From Monomorium pharaonis (lineage: Eukaryota > Arthropoda > Insecta > Hymenoptera > Formicidae), in assembly GCF_013373865.1 (NCBI RefSeq), contig NC_050472.1, positions 3,927,757-3,991,756 on the forward strand: 64,000 nt of DNA, read 5' to 3'. The notes below the pieces were generated by a model. That model did not search any database and was not told where the DNA came from. It saw only the letters and a program-made list of their open reading frames with translations. Each line of letters opens with the position of its first letter. The first letter of the stretch is position 1. This document shows positions 22,853 to 35,691 of the stretch, one piece after another. A program made the position numbers and the translations under genes.

Positions 22853-24087
22853 ATCATGAAATTAATATTTTAAAAAGCGCCGGTAGATTAAAAAACGCCT
22901 GAAGAGTAGGTGCCGATTAAAAATATTGCAGTATTGTATAAATTATATTATGATAATTTTATTGTTGCTCTTGACAAGAAACGAATCTTACGAATGTTTA
23001 TATATTTGAAAAATTTAATTATGTATACTACATTTATTTATTTAAGATCTGCAAACGAATTTTCAATTCATATAATTCGGGCAACTAGCAGGTATGATTG
23101 GAAATTATATCGAGAAAGGAAGTTCTTTTATATTCTTTCAGATACGTTTGTATGTTAAAACGTTTTTCGAGCTCAGGTAAGAAATGGGTACAAAAGCAGT
23201 ACCTGAAGTATAAAGGTATAAAGTAATCATAACGTATAATATCTATCGGTGCAGTTTACTGATAAAAGCGATATCCTCCGTTGGCAACGAGACACGGAAT
23301 TACGAAATATAATATTGTTATCTTAATAATATTGAATTTGCATTGATGTATAGTATTGAAGGTAAATTAGAAATTGATATATGCAAAATCTAGTGTAGTA
23401 AGATATATCAAATTCAAGCGCTAAAAAAAATAATGGGGCAGAAAATTATTTTTACGAAATATGTAAAGACACGTGACTAAATTGGAGACGTGCTAAACTT
23501 ATATTTGATATGCTACTCGAACCTAATATAAACAATTTTGGCACGTATATTTAATTGGATTCAACAACAAAACAATTCAACGTTTATTAGCGTTATTAGC
23601 AAATAATGATATTATTTGTGCATTTTTGATGCTTTGGACGTTTCGGATATTTTATAAATTAAAAACAACAGCCTCAAATTTGATTTTTCATTCAATTCTT
23701 TAGTATAATCAAATTTATTGGAACGCTTAATTATCATTTTTCAGTTATAGCACGGATCGAGCAGTAAATTAGATTGAGAGAAATTGCAAGAGTTTCACAA
23801 GTTAAACATTTTGAACCCGTATTTGTGGTCTACTAAGGCATAGGATTAAAAAATAATGCGGTATTTTGCGTCGGTGAAAGTGTTTATCTTTCGGTTTAGT
23901 GTTTACTCGAAGCTATAAAAGGCTATTGGAGAATATACCTGTCTACCTCAAAACATAATTTTGCAACGATAAACGAACGACTCGTAGGAAAGAAATTGAC
24001 CTGAGTCGACGCGTTAGTTGCACATAACGTTAAAAAAATTTTTGCTAAAATTTAAGGCTTGTGACCACAAAAGTATTTAGATTTAAT

Positions 24088-24139
<52 letters not shown>

Positions 24140-27100
24140 CTCTCTCTCTTTGTCTCTCTTTCTCTTTCTCTCTCTATACTCGTATATTTAACTTTCAAGA
24201 AAGTCATGCAAGTATTAATCTCATAATTGTTTTTGGCGTATAAGATAGCGTTCGTCGTGTTCTTACGAGATTTTAGAACCGGATAGAATTACATTCTGAT
24301 ATCCATTGAAAATTGTGTCTTGTGTAAACTCTTACTCGTGTGAGTTCATTTAAATGTCAGAATAAAATTGCCGACTCGTGATTTTAACGGGAATACGCGT
24401 AAGGCAATAAAACTTGTGTGCGATAGCGTATAATTTTTTTCAATGTAGTTGGACACAATTTGAGGGTTGTGGAGTGCTTAATGATTTTTATTTCAATGCT
24501 ATTTAGCACTCGCAATGCTACGTTTAAGATTGGCTTAGTGGATAGCAATTAATGCATGCTGCGAAAAAACGAAAATCTTAAATCTTCGAAAGTACAATAA
24601 TATGCGCATACATTGCAATTTATTCGAATTAGAGTAATAATACGAAAATAATACATATATATTTATTCGACAAATTGTTCGTTTAAAATTGTTTCGAAGT
24701 ATATGATATCTACTAGAGTATACGACAGATAAAATAGCTTTCATTGAAAAGCAACAATAATATCGCTAATGACACTTGTTTAAATGACCACGCAAAATGA
24801 TCCTGGTTTGATTTAATATTTTATCAAGAAGGTAAATTTTTGAATGAAACAAAAGTGGACAGTACGGGAATTACAAAGGCTCTCATCAATATTATTTGTG
24901 TATAAAATTGTAATTTGTAATTGGTATTGTTTATTACATTTTTCGTACATTTCGATAGATTTTTATTTGATAACAAATACATTTTATAAATTATAATTAA
25001 GAATATTAATGTTTATAAAAGTTTTTTTAATTTTAATTTATAAGTAAATTTTAAGGCAGAATGCCTAATTATAGAATTTGATACAAATTGGATATATATC
25101 GAGCTTTTATTGGTACAAACAAATCATGTTGATGCTTAATATCATTTAATATCCTAAATATCCATTTGATTGGCATACGTTAACGAAAATACATGTGTGT
25201 GTATATATACATATATATATATATATATAATTATCTAGCGCTGTATATCATATACTACACTATTCTAATTATATACACAAAAATGTACAAATAGTACTTG
25301 CATAGTGTAAAACTGTTAGCTGCCCGTCACTAGCGCAATAAGAATATGAAAAATGAAAAGATATTATTTTTAAGATTTTCAGAGATATATTTTTGACCCA
25401 TTGTTGATCAATGAATTTACATCCTACCCGCAGCATATATAGAGTATTAGAATTACTGTATTTATTTTTCTTCCGACATTGAATTATCGACATCATTGCG
25501 TGCTCGACGGTGCGATACACATGAAATTGTAATTCGCCAACAATTTGAAATGTCCCATAAATTGATTGTTGCGACGAAATGTCTAAATTTAGGAAAAACT
25601 GCTATATATTACGCATGATGTTGTATCCATGTCGTGAAATAAACTATATCTTCTAAATGTGTTACCCAACATATCACCTAAACAAATAAATATATTTTTT
25701 CCTTGTAAATATAAAAATACTGTTGCGCTAAATATTGTACCATAATTATATATTCTTTATATTTAAATACTCTTTTTTTCATTAGGTAATGATATATAAT
25801 AATGATGTAAATTTTATGCTCTTGAAAGGATTTGAAAAAAGTAAACTATATTCTTTTACTCTTTTTTTTTATATAATATAATAAAATGCGATATAAAATA
25901 TTTTTTTAATTTCAGCTGAAGCGAGAAACAAAAATATCAAAAAATCGAGAAATGGTTGTCTATTCCGAAAAACTAAGCAAACCAATTAATTCTGATTTAT
26001 CTTTCTCTATTAAAAAAAAAAAACACATTGTTATCTTTATAAGTTTTGAGTTCAAGGTGATATGTATAATAAAATTACAATAATAAAATAACTTGTAATT
26101 AATTTATCAATTAAATTTAATTGTAGTTTTATTCTTAATGTAAACAAAATAAAATTTAAAATTGTTAAAAATATCTTGGTATTTATAGAAATTTTTTGTT
26201 CTTCCTCATTTTCTATTTAAGATTCTTCTTAACTCAACATTTGCTCCGATTATGTTCTTCTGATATTTTGTCGATTTTTAAGATAATTGATATTTTGCGG
26301 TTTGACATTCCGAATTCTAGGAATCTATATCTTGAAAATTTAGTATATTTTCAAGAGAGTATAAGCAAGAGATATAAGAAAAAAAGGATGATGAAAAAAT
26401 AAGTCCTTTAAACATTATATTTTAAAGAATTTAATATTATTATTTTTTCTCAATATATTTTTATATTATACGTACAATACGAGTACACTACAATTTGACA
26501 GACTGACAAATTATAAAGAATTTTTTAAAATCCTATTAAATTAAATTAATTAAATTCTATTGAATTATATAAAACTTTTTATTGTCAACTGTAATTTCTT
26601 GCATGTATCTCTCGTAGAAGGAATTATTCTATGGAAAATGAGACTTGTAATCAAAGCTATGCCTTTTTGAACGAATAATAAAACAGCTGCGGGGCAATTT
26701 ACAATAAAATCAGCGCTCTGTAAAGAGTAAAATTTTTGTTTTTTCTTTTAACTTTCAATTTACAGTTCAAGAGAAGTGTTGATTTAAATTTGCAACTTTT
26801 CTTTCAATTCAAAACCTTCCGAGGTGCGCTGGGTACATCGCGCTATAAGTCAAGCGAGCGTCTGCCTCGAAGTCCTTCTCCTCAATTCTTCTCCGTCCTG
26901 CTCCGCAATTCCGCGTACCTGCTGAAAAGGAAAAAAATAATCGCAAATCTGTTCGTTTGGTCGCGACGAATGAGAAAACATTCCGAAACATCTGGTGAAT
27001 AAACGCGAGAACGCAGGTGATCAGTATGACGCGCGCGGTGCCAACGGGTGAGCGAGCGCCACATTGTCCGGCGTTGTTGGCCGCCGCGTGTGTGTATGGC

Positions 27101-27226
27101 GTACGCGCGCATGACGTTTCCGCGCGGTGAAACGCCGTGGCCCGGTTTTCGCGGTGGGGCCACCCGTTCTGTCCGTCCTCCTCCTGCTGTGGCTGTGACT
27201 CCTGTCTGTCGTGCCGCGTTCGCCGC
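22853..27226. other. Phosphofructokinase 3' flank and intergenic region before TRAM
   Basis: AT-rich DNA without a supportable coding exon. A first canonical AATAAA appears only at 24361; an ATTAAA lies near 22887, so the true 3' end is uncertain. It contains a CT microsatellite (24091-24175) and a TA run near 25205-25228. Composition shifts to CpG-rich from about 26820, marking the TRAM promoter area. Confidence 0.5.
24091..24175. repeat. CT microsatellite
   Basis: Almost pure CT for about 45 bp, then interrupted CT with TTT and CCCC variants. Confidence 0.95.
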
Positions 27227-27232
27227 TCAGTG
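27227..27232 (+). promoter_or_regulatory. Candidate initiator of the TRAM gene
   Basis: TCAGTG, matching the insect initiator, lies 29 bp before the TRAM start codon within a CpG-rich block (26820-27255). No TATA box was seen. Based on motif and position only. Confidence 0.25.
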
Positions 27233-27255
27233 AAGACACGCTCCGCTCGGCCAAG

Positions 27256-29324
27256 ATGGTCACGGTGAAGGGACGCAAGAGCTCGAGCAAGAATCCGCCG
27301 ATCCTCAGTCACGAGTTCATCATACAGAACCATGCGGACATCGTCTCCTGCGTGGCTATGGTCTTCGTGATCGGCCTCATGATACAGGTCGGTGCGCCCG
27401 GTATCTCAGCATCTGTTTGTACTCCTCGACCCCGTTAGAACATTAGATCCGCTTTGACTCGCTGTTCGCTCGAGGAAAAACGAGAGAATGGTATCCGAGT
27501 TTCCTCGCGAGGCTTCCGTCTCCGATATCTCACCTCCGTGTCGCGTCAGGTGGAAATTTGGAGATGCCGGGGGAAGCGGGATGACCATATGTTACAAGTT
27601 GTTTTGTGCCAAGACAAACTGGACTCATCGCGATACATTTTTATTTATTACATTTGTGCAAATAATTATTTCCCACTTAAATATATTAATGCAAATTTTA
27701 TAAGTGTAAACATATGTGCAGTATTATATTTATAAATTTCCAATGTCATTATAATTGCTTTTTTATATTAATCTCAGAAAAAAGAGCTTTATCGAAACAT
27801 TAAAATTCATTTTGTTAGATTATCTTTCTATATTTTTATAGAGATGTTATCTGTCCTTTTCCTAACTTTATATGATAAGATTGTTTTCCTTCAGGTTACT
27901 TCACCATGGGCTTATATGTTCATTGCTATTCACCATAATGTGACCAATACTACTGAGGACCCAACAGCAGTGGTAAAATATACCACAGGCTGGAAAGATT
28001 CATGTGCCGTGTTCTTTTATTTCTTGATAACTATTATAATACATGCTGTGCTTCAGGAATATATATTTGATGTAAGTATATTCATCTGACATCTACAAGA
28101 TGTAGATTTGATGTAAGAATGTATTTATTGATACAAAATAACTTTTAACCATAGAAAATTTCTAAGCGGCTTCATCTCAGCAAAGTAAAGCTTTCTAAAT
28201 TCAACGAGTCCAGCCAATTGATAGTGTTTTATACAGCGTCTGCATTGTGGGCCATTGATATTATAATTAGGTAGATATGCAGACCCCTAGAAATGAAGAA
28301 AAATATAAAAGAAGCAATTCAATGACAAGTTTTTTTCTCTTTCAGAGAAAATATACTTCTGAACGTGTGGACGTTGTGGGAAGAATATCCGATGCCGATG
28401 ACCGCCTACTTAAAACTATTTTTCATCGGTCAGCTTTCTTATTGGCTGCACTGCTATCCTGAACTCTATTTTCAACGAATTAAGAAAGAAGATATTTTGC
28501 AACGCGTCTTTCACGCAACCATTGGATTAGCCTTTACATTCGCAGCTTATTTCTTCAAGTAAATATTATAACATATAGATTCTATTTTCATCCAATTTGT
28601 ATTAAAATATATATTTATTCTCCACAGCTTCCAACATCTCGCCCTGATCTTTTTAACTTTCCATTATGTGGGAGATGCTTTACTACATACAGCCAGACTT
28701 ATTCATTTTATTAGTCAAAAAGAAAAGAGAACAAAATGTAAGTTGCTTTTATTAATAATTCGAGCTGCAATCGAATCATTGTATATTATAGCACAACTCT
28801 ATTAATATATTCGTCTGATTCTTGTTACAGTAGCATTCCTGGTTGCCAATTCGGTTTATATATTCGCCCACGTCGCAACTATCGCGCTTACATGTGTAGT
28901 GTTCTTGTATGGATTAAGAAAGCAAGAGTTTAAGTTCGATTATACCACCGGTAACTTTAATATTCCCGCAGTGCAATTCTCGGCAGTATTGGTTATCTCG
29001 CTCTTCCAAGGCTACCTCCTATACGTCTTCATTGCGAAGCAGATCAAGCGTTCACGCGAAAATGCCGCGCCTGTTGTCGTAAAGACGAAATCGAAACCGA
29101 AATCGAAGAAGCGAGAAGGTGAAAACAGTTCCATTTATTATTACATACTTTGCTATTGTCAATTTAATTTTTATTATCTGTTTACTCTATTGAAATAAAA
29201 TGCGTGTGTGCATTGTATGTTTGCAGGCAAGAAATCCGCCTTGTCCGAGGACGACGATCTTCCAGAAGTAGACCAGGCGACGAAGAAGAATCTGAGAAAT
29301 CGTCCTTCAGCGAAAGCAAAATAG
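27256..29324 (+). CDS. TRAM: Translocating chain-associated membrane protein (TRAM), complete
   Basis: Multi-pass ER membrane protein that sits beside the Sec61 translocon and helps insert signal sequences and membrane proteins. Coding exons: 27256-27387, 27895-28071, 28155-28270, 28346-28558, 28628-28737, 28831-29118, 29227-29324; all phases close and give 377 residues, close to vertebrate TRAM1. The N-terminus (MVTVKGRKSSSKNPPILSHE) is followed by several hydrophobic segments typical of the TRAM/LAG1/CLN8 fold, including CVAMVFVIGLMIQ, VFFYFLITIIIHAVL and VQFSAVLVISLFQGYLLYV. Motifs YWLHCYPELYFQ, FHYVGDALLH and FLYGLRKQEF are characteristic. The cytosolic tail is lysine-rich, then acidic (SEDDDLPEVD). 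The start is the first ATG in good context (CCAAGATGG). Confidence 0.95.
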
Positions 29325-29533
29325 ATGCTCAATAAATTGGAGGAATCACAAGGTTGATTGGCTATTAATTTTATTTGTCTTCATGGCACGAACATGTTCC
29401 ACCAAGGTGTACAAAAGCGCATTCTTCTTAATGCAAAAAAATACGAAGCTTCCATAACGTTACCGTTCAAAAGTCACGTCGAACAGAACGCTGAAGTAAT
29501 TGATACTTAGATTTTGTATTTGGTAGTTGTAGA

Positions 29534-29539
29534 AATAAA
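29534..29539 (+). promoter_or_regulatory. TRAM polyadenylation signal
   Basis: AATAAA 210 bp after the TRAM stop codon, the first canonical signal downstream. Confidence 0.65.
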
Positions 29540-31030
29540 TATATTTTCAATGTTTTATGAGAGATAAGCGTATAATGTTGGCTATGCCAGTCGATATTTT
29601 TAACTCTACAAATGAGTTTTTTTCACCATTTTATTGTTTTCATATGAATTGTAGGGATAAATGTTGCATTCGTATGGAATCGCAGAATATTATTGCACAC
29701 TTTGGTACGTTGTCTTTTTATGCACGTACATATTCTGAATATGTGTAAACGCGCGTTATTTATAATCCAATTATGAGAATTTATACGATTTTTATCTCTA
29801 TTTACTGTTATTTGAAATTCTTTATAAATTTTTTGACGCACCAATTTCTTTTGATGATTTAGAATTGAGATCAAAATAGAACTATCCAAGTTTTCACTCT
29901 TCAATCTTTCTTCTATTGCCTTGCTGATTCAGAGGAGAGATTGAAGAGAAAACTGACTGGAGTTTGGATCACTCTCGCTTGTTATTCTGAATTTATCCTT
30001 AGAAGAAAATATTTAAATAGAATAAAAATAAATTTATTATACTAGCATTAAGTTACAAAACAAAAGATACACTGAAATAATATGTTGGACCAGAAATATG
30101 TTACAAGAATCATGCTACACAAAAATATACATATCGTATTATGGAATTGTAATATTGTTATGTAAGTTTTACTATTTTTTTAATACATATGTCAATGGAA
30201 AGAGAAACAATCTCGTTGTTACAGTATCATGTGCTTTATAAATTATATTTTTTTTAAATTACTATTCTGAGGAGAAACCATAAACAAAAGCTTTTGAGAA
30301 TTAATTTCTTTTGATATTGCCACTGTTCTGCAACCTTATCCTGTCGAATTTCTATTCTTAATTTTACTTGAGCCGTGTGATAAGAATTTAACACCGTAAC
30401 AAATCGATGATTTTTTTGTGTTTTTGATCTTTGATTTTTTCAAGAAGATGGAATATGTAATGATATTATTTTAAACAATATAATTGTTTAAAAACTTATT
30501 GGTTTTTAAATAATATAATATTAAAACTGAATAAGATTACAGTTGTAAGTTTTACTATATATTATGCTTTTCTGTACAGGTATTTATTTTTAAAATATGA
30601 TTTTTTGCACAACAATCTTATGTAACAAGAAAAAGATTCTGATTATATATTTTTAAGAAATTAAAAAAAAATAAAACTAATATTAATATGGAATATGTAA
30701 CGACCGTTAAAAAATTTATTCGCTATTAGCTTGTATCAAATAATAATTGTGTGAATTGAATAAGATTTATAGTTGCATGTTTTTCTATGTACATCTATTT
30801 TTAAAACTAATATTACTGACTTAGCATAAGTACTCTCAAGAATGGAAGAAAAAATAAAATAGATTTTTCCAGATCCAATTGTTACTTATTTTTTAAAAAA
30901 CTCCGTGCTAATTTCGATGGATAGGAAGGCGCATTGCCCTATCGATTCAGAGTAAGGCAGATGACAATTGTGTATCGCGAGGGGACTCCGATGGCAGGCG
31001 CTAGAGTAGTCAGTCGCAGTGCAAGTTGGT
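29540..31030. other. TRAM-RNF168 intergenic region with diverged direct repeats
   Basis: AT-rich and noncoding. Diverged direct repeats occur about 240 bp apart: each starts with ATGGAATATGTAA (30448 and 30688), followed later by GAATAAGATT (30529 and 30758) and a shared GTACA..TATTTTTAAAA stretch. A hairpin with two 11-nt perfect arms and a 3-nt loop is at 30469-30493. No gene is visible. Confidence 0.55.
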
Positions 31031-31347
31031 GAGTGAACTGAGAGGGGTGTTAGAGCCCAAAGTGTGGCTTCTCACTCTTTCTTGAAATTCAATTCAAACA
31101 GTTTTTTAAAAGTGTTGTTTTATTTATACTGTAATTTTATTATAAGAAGATAATCGCGTTTGGTTGGTATAATCAGAAAATAATTGACAAAAATTCAATT
31201 TAAAAAAGTACTTGATTTTTATATATTTCTGAAAAACTAATTTTATAAGAGTTTGATATAAAAAAAAAATGGAGAGCGCTCTTTATTCTCTTCAAGAAAG
31301 AGTGAGAGAAGCCACACTTTGGGCTCTAACACCCCTAGTTTCACTCT
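31031..31347. mobile_element. Inverted-repeat (MITE-like) element upstream of RNF168
   Basis: Arms 31043-31086 and 31291-31336 are near-perfect inverted repeats of about 45 bp (core GGTGTTAGAGCCCAAAGTG), differing mainly by a 2-nt insertion. Weaker similarity (GAGTGAA) reaches out to about 31031 and 31347. The roughly 200-bp interior is AT-rich and noncoding. I see no convincing target-site duplication, so the family and exact ends are uncertain. Confidence 0.6.
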
Positions 31348-31688
31348 CATGTAAATGGAGTACCGCCCTTTTTTGATGATAGTATGTGAACTAGCATATC
31401 ACTAGTCCGAGTACAAAGATCTCGATGCCTGTATAGATAGTAAAGAATAGATAAAAGAGTACTTGTGAGAAATATATTAAAGTGAATTTCAAAAGAATCG
31501 TAACTGTCCATCTAGTGGTCAATAAGCGATTTACTAGACAACGATGTTGCGCGACGAAAGTTGATACGGTAGGGCCGGTAGGGGTAGACACTTGGTGCAA
31601 GTGCAAGCCTGCAAGCTACAAGCCAGTGGTCACCACTGTCACCAGTGGTTAGCTGTCGTCGCTGTAGATCGCAGGATATGGGAAGAAG

Positions 31689-34600
31689 ATGTATTTGAAA
31701 CGGCCGACGAAGGTGGTGGATTTGACGGTGTCGCGCACCACCGCGGACGTGCATCTGCGCGATCTCAAGTGCCCGATATGCTGCGGCATCCTGATCGAGC
31801 CAGTGACGCTGCCGTGCACACATAACCTCTGCCTGCGTTGCTTGCGGGGTACGTTTGAGCACAACAGCCTGAGCTGTCCGATGTGCCGGGTCCGGGTCGG
31901 CTCCTGGCTGCGCACCGCCACCAAGTCCGAGACCCTGGTGAACCACGGCCTCTGGGAGCTGATCAGAACCAGGTTTCCGAAGGAGGTCGAGAACAAGCAC
32001 AATGGCGAGGAGGGGGACTTGGACGACGACGCTGGTGAGTATCGTGCATATATGTATGTACACCCACACGTACGCATGCACACGCGCGCGCGCGCGTGCT
32101 GGCGCGTACGCACGCACGCATCACACTCGCGCCAGCAATAAACAAATGTAACATAACCTAAGCGAGTTCTGTTTACCTGTCGGATGACATTTCGCATATT
32201 TCTGGTAAATGTCTCCGTGAATTACGTAATGTCGATGCTGTCACTTTCTTTATTCCACGGCATCAGCTTTCTTCGTTTTCTTTCTTTCAATTTTTCAAAA
32301 AATTACATAACTTTTGGTTTAATACGAACATTGATAAGCACTGATTGATTGTGATTATTTTTTAATAGCAAGGCTTGTCGATATAAAATGATAGTAATTG
32401 AAGAACACAGTACCTTGCTATGATTTTGTTATAAAATATTGCAGGAAGGTGTTTTCCTTTTGCACAGATTATGCGGCAAATAGAATACTCAGTGCAACCG
32501 GGGAGATACATCGGGAGTACAAGGCTCAACTTCAAATGGCCGAGGAGGAGATGCGTCGTCAGAGGCAGGCCGAGGAAATGGCCAGCAAGGCTCTGATTCA
32601 GAAGATCCGTGCGGAGGAGCAGCAACTGCTCCTGGCGCAGTTCGCGCAGGATCAACTGCTGGCCAAGACCCTGGCAAAGCAGCAGGCTGCACAAAAGGAG
32701 GCTTCCGCTAAGTGTTATAATGAGTGCTTGGGAACGTCAGTGTCGTCGACTTACGCTTTCAACGAATCCAACAAATTTGACTATGCGAACATACGTGTAA
32801 ATAATATCGAAACGCCGCAAATCGGAACAACCGCGTGCCTGGAAGGCAGGCACGTAGGTCTTCCCGAGTCTGTCAGGGACAACTCGAAAACGAGACAGAT
32901 GAACGTGTTGTTATCCAGGATGGGAATGTACTCCAACGTGTGCGGCTCTAAGGAGACGACGAGTGCGCCCAGTGCTCATAAAAATCTGGCTGCGTATTGT
33001 TGCCAGAAACAAGTACCCGCTTACAACGTCATCACAAAGAAGCATCAAAGCACGGTGTCCAAGTTCACTCAACCTTGTACCTCGAATTATCCCGCGGATC
33101 CTGGATGCTCCACGTCCAGTGCTTATGCGACGGAGACTAAGGAGGAGCTACGAGTCCCGAGCGACGTGGTGAACAGCAAGAAAAAGAGTCTCGGAGTGGA
33201 AGTATGCATGACCTTGGCCGATGACGACGAGAGGATAGGAAGCGCCGAAAGCTCCGGCAGTCACGACAGCATAAACCAGGAGATTCATCATTTTAAACCG
33301 ATCAAAACGGTGCCAAGGACAAAATTGCAAATTTCTTTGGGTATGTATTTATCAGCAAAAAAGAAAGAAAGTGATATTTTAAGATTTATTTTCGAAAAAC
33401 CCGAAAAAAATCTGAAATTTTTAGAAAAAAATTAGAATAGATAATAATGGAAAAAATACATTGTTCTAAATCGGCGTAATGTGTTTAATTGCCTTTCGAA
33501 TTCTATGAGCTAGATTGGTGTCGAAAACATTATTAACTCATATTATCATACATCACTTAATTTATATTATATTTCTTTTTTTAGTACTTTTTAATATTTA
33601 ATGTACAAAACTTAGTGGCTTTTCTTTGTAAATGTATAATTAAGGAACATTAAAAGACAATAAAATAAATTTATTGCAAAGTTACTTTAAAAAAGTTCTT
33701 TTAAGAATTCTCGCAGAGAATTTTTTTCATAAAATTTGAGTGAACACTGCAATTATATAAAAAAATGGTTAATAACGTTATTTTTGTGTACCTCTGCTTT
33801 TAGATGGAAGACAAATAGATCCAAAGTTAATTAGAGTGATCCCTATCTTAAAGAAAGTATGTAATGCAGTGCCAAAGCCTCCATCACCGACACACGTGAA
33901 ACGTATCGGATGTTCTTGGAGCGCCTTCAGAGGTAAATTACAGATTCTCGCATGTAAATATCATCATGTATTCCAGATAAATCGCTCATTTGCTGCAATT
34001 ATATAATTGGCCAAAATGACATAGAAATTCTCTATCTTAAATTATTAAAAATTTGTAATCATTTTTTAATATGATTCTGATATAACGATGTGATTTATTA
34101 ATTATAGAGGATTAAAAATATCATTAACTTTATTCATTTAACTTTACTCATTTACTTTATTAACTGTATTCAATTCTCGTCATAATTTTTTTTTCTTTGC
34201 AGATAATTCAACATTACAATTTTCGAATTTTGTCATATTGTAACAAATGAGTAATATGCATATAATTAATTGCATTTTTAATTAAAATTATGTAAAGACA
34301 TAAGTTTTTACTTTTATATTGAATTATAAGATGCTGTTACAGGTAAAATAAGACAAGATGCAAAGGAAAAGCAAGCTGCACAGAGTCTGAAGGATAATAC
34401 AGAGATACCGATTGATCAGAAACCGTCGACGTCACTCGTTCATTCTCAAATCATTGTTCCGAATAAGTCGACGACGAAGCCTCAGACGAATGATGCTATC
34501 CGCAGACTTGACTTTATACCCGAACCATCATTCGATAGCAACAAAAATTATACGAAAGATGCAAATAAAATAATCAATGGTACTAAAGTGAGTAAGAAGC

Positions 34601-35691
34601 TGTTGGACGACGAATGGGACATGAGGAAAGCACGCAAGTCCTGGAGAACGAACACGCGAAACGGTGTGGTAGCGAAATCTAAACGGCATAGAAACCTGCG
34701 GACTGCCAGGAAGGAAATCAAACCTACCGTGAACGTAACTGACAAAGAAGAAGATGACGATCCGACGAGCTCTAATTCGTCATTTGTTAAAACGAGTCTG
34801 CAAACCGGCGAGCGGGACGATGACAATGACGTAGCCGTCGAAAATATAGCGGAACGAATTAAGAGGAGAAAAGAAAACGCGGAGAAGAAGACATCGGAGC
34901 CAGAAATGGAATTGGATGCGTCTAAAAGAAGCAGAGCAGCAACGAGGAAGAGAGCGCTACCTGAAAGGATAGACGAGGATCCCACACTGGATCAAGCCAC
35001 ATTCTCGACATCTCACGAGAGCACGGAAATTGACGGAAGTTCTACGAACAGGGCGAAGCGGCGAAAAATTAGTAAAAGTTCTGAAAATCAGAATACAGGG
35101 AATTTAGAGCAGAATGAACCTGCAACAGATGTCACGTCCAGCCCGAGGAAGTCTGCGCGAAACTTGATGAGGATCCCTTCAGTGACAGGTGAATCGAACA
35201 GCGTGCATAACAAGAGTAACAACAAATTTAATTACGACTCGCCGCCGGAGTCTTGCGATGAAACAGAGGAATGCACCCCGGAGAGCCATCGTACTGTCGG
35301 CACTTGCGTCGGCAAGCTTCTGTCGGATGAGGAAGTGATCGAGGAGCAGCAGCGGATGGAGCGATTGCTGTTGCAAGAGCGAGAGGATTTTGAACTGGCA
35401 CGTCGCTTGCAGGCGGAGTACGACGAGATGGAACGAATAGCCGGACGCACCAGGCGCTCGAGAAGGGTTGTCGAAAATGATAGAAACGTTATCGACGTGA
35501 ATTCGCGTGAAATCGACGCCATGGCAAGAACGACGGTCCGTAGGACGGGTGCAGGTGTGCGCAAAACCGCGAAACGGAAGTCGATTGTCGTCAGTCGAGT
35601 TATGAGTACCGCAGCGACTAAGGGAAAGCGCAGGCCAAAACGCATGAAGATCACAGTTGATGCGCGCGAGGACGAGACCCGCACGCGATAA
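31689..35691 (+). CDS. RNF168: RNF168-like RING E3 ubiquitin ligase, complete
   Basis: In vertebrates RNF168 ubiquitinates H2A at double-strand breaks and reads its own mark to recruit repair factors. Exons: 31689-32034, 32468-33340, 33804-33932, 34343-35691; phases close and give 898 residues, longer than the vertebrate protein (about 570). A C3HC4 RING lies near residues 28-66 (CPIC, LPCTHNLC, CPMC) followed by SETLVNHGLWELI, as in RNF168. A helical Glu/Gln/Arg-rich segment (about 128-188; EIHREY, AEEQQLLLAQF, QDQLLAKTLAKQQ) corresponds to the UMI/MIU1 ubiquitin-binding region. Near residue 800, EREDFELARRLQAEYDEME followed by RTRRSRR fits MIU2 plus the LR targeting motif. Basic stretches such as AKRRKISK look nuclear-localising. 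The middle is low-complexity and poorly conserved. RNF169 is less likely. Confidence 0.88.

Noticed and set aside
26809..27333. Minus-strand ORF of 174 codons over the TRAM 5' end
   Set aside because: It overlaps the CpG-rich promoter and TRAM exon 1 in antisense, with no recognisable domain.
31512..32197. Long minus-strand ORFs of 182 and 201 codons opposite RNF168
   Set aside because: They are antisense shadows of the GC-rich RING exon and have no family resemblance.
32398..32467. An upstream ATG in the same frame as RNF168 exon 2
   Set aside because: It is intronic: the acceptor at 32466-32467 joins in phase with exon 1 and gives the expected sequence.
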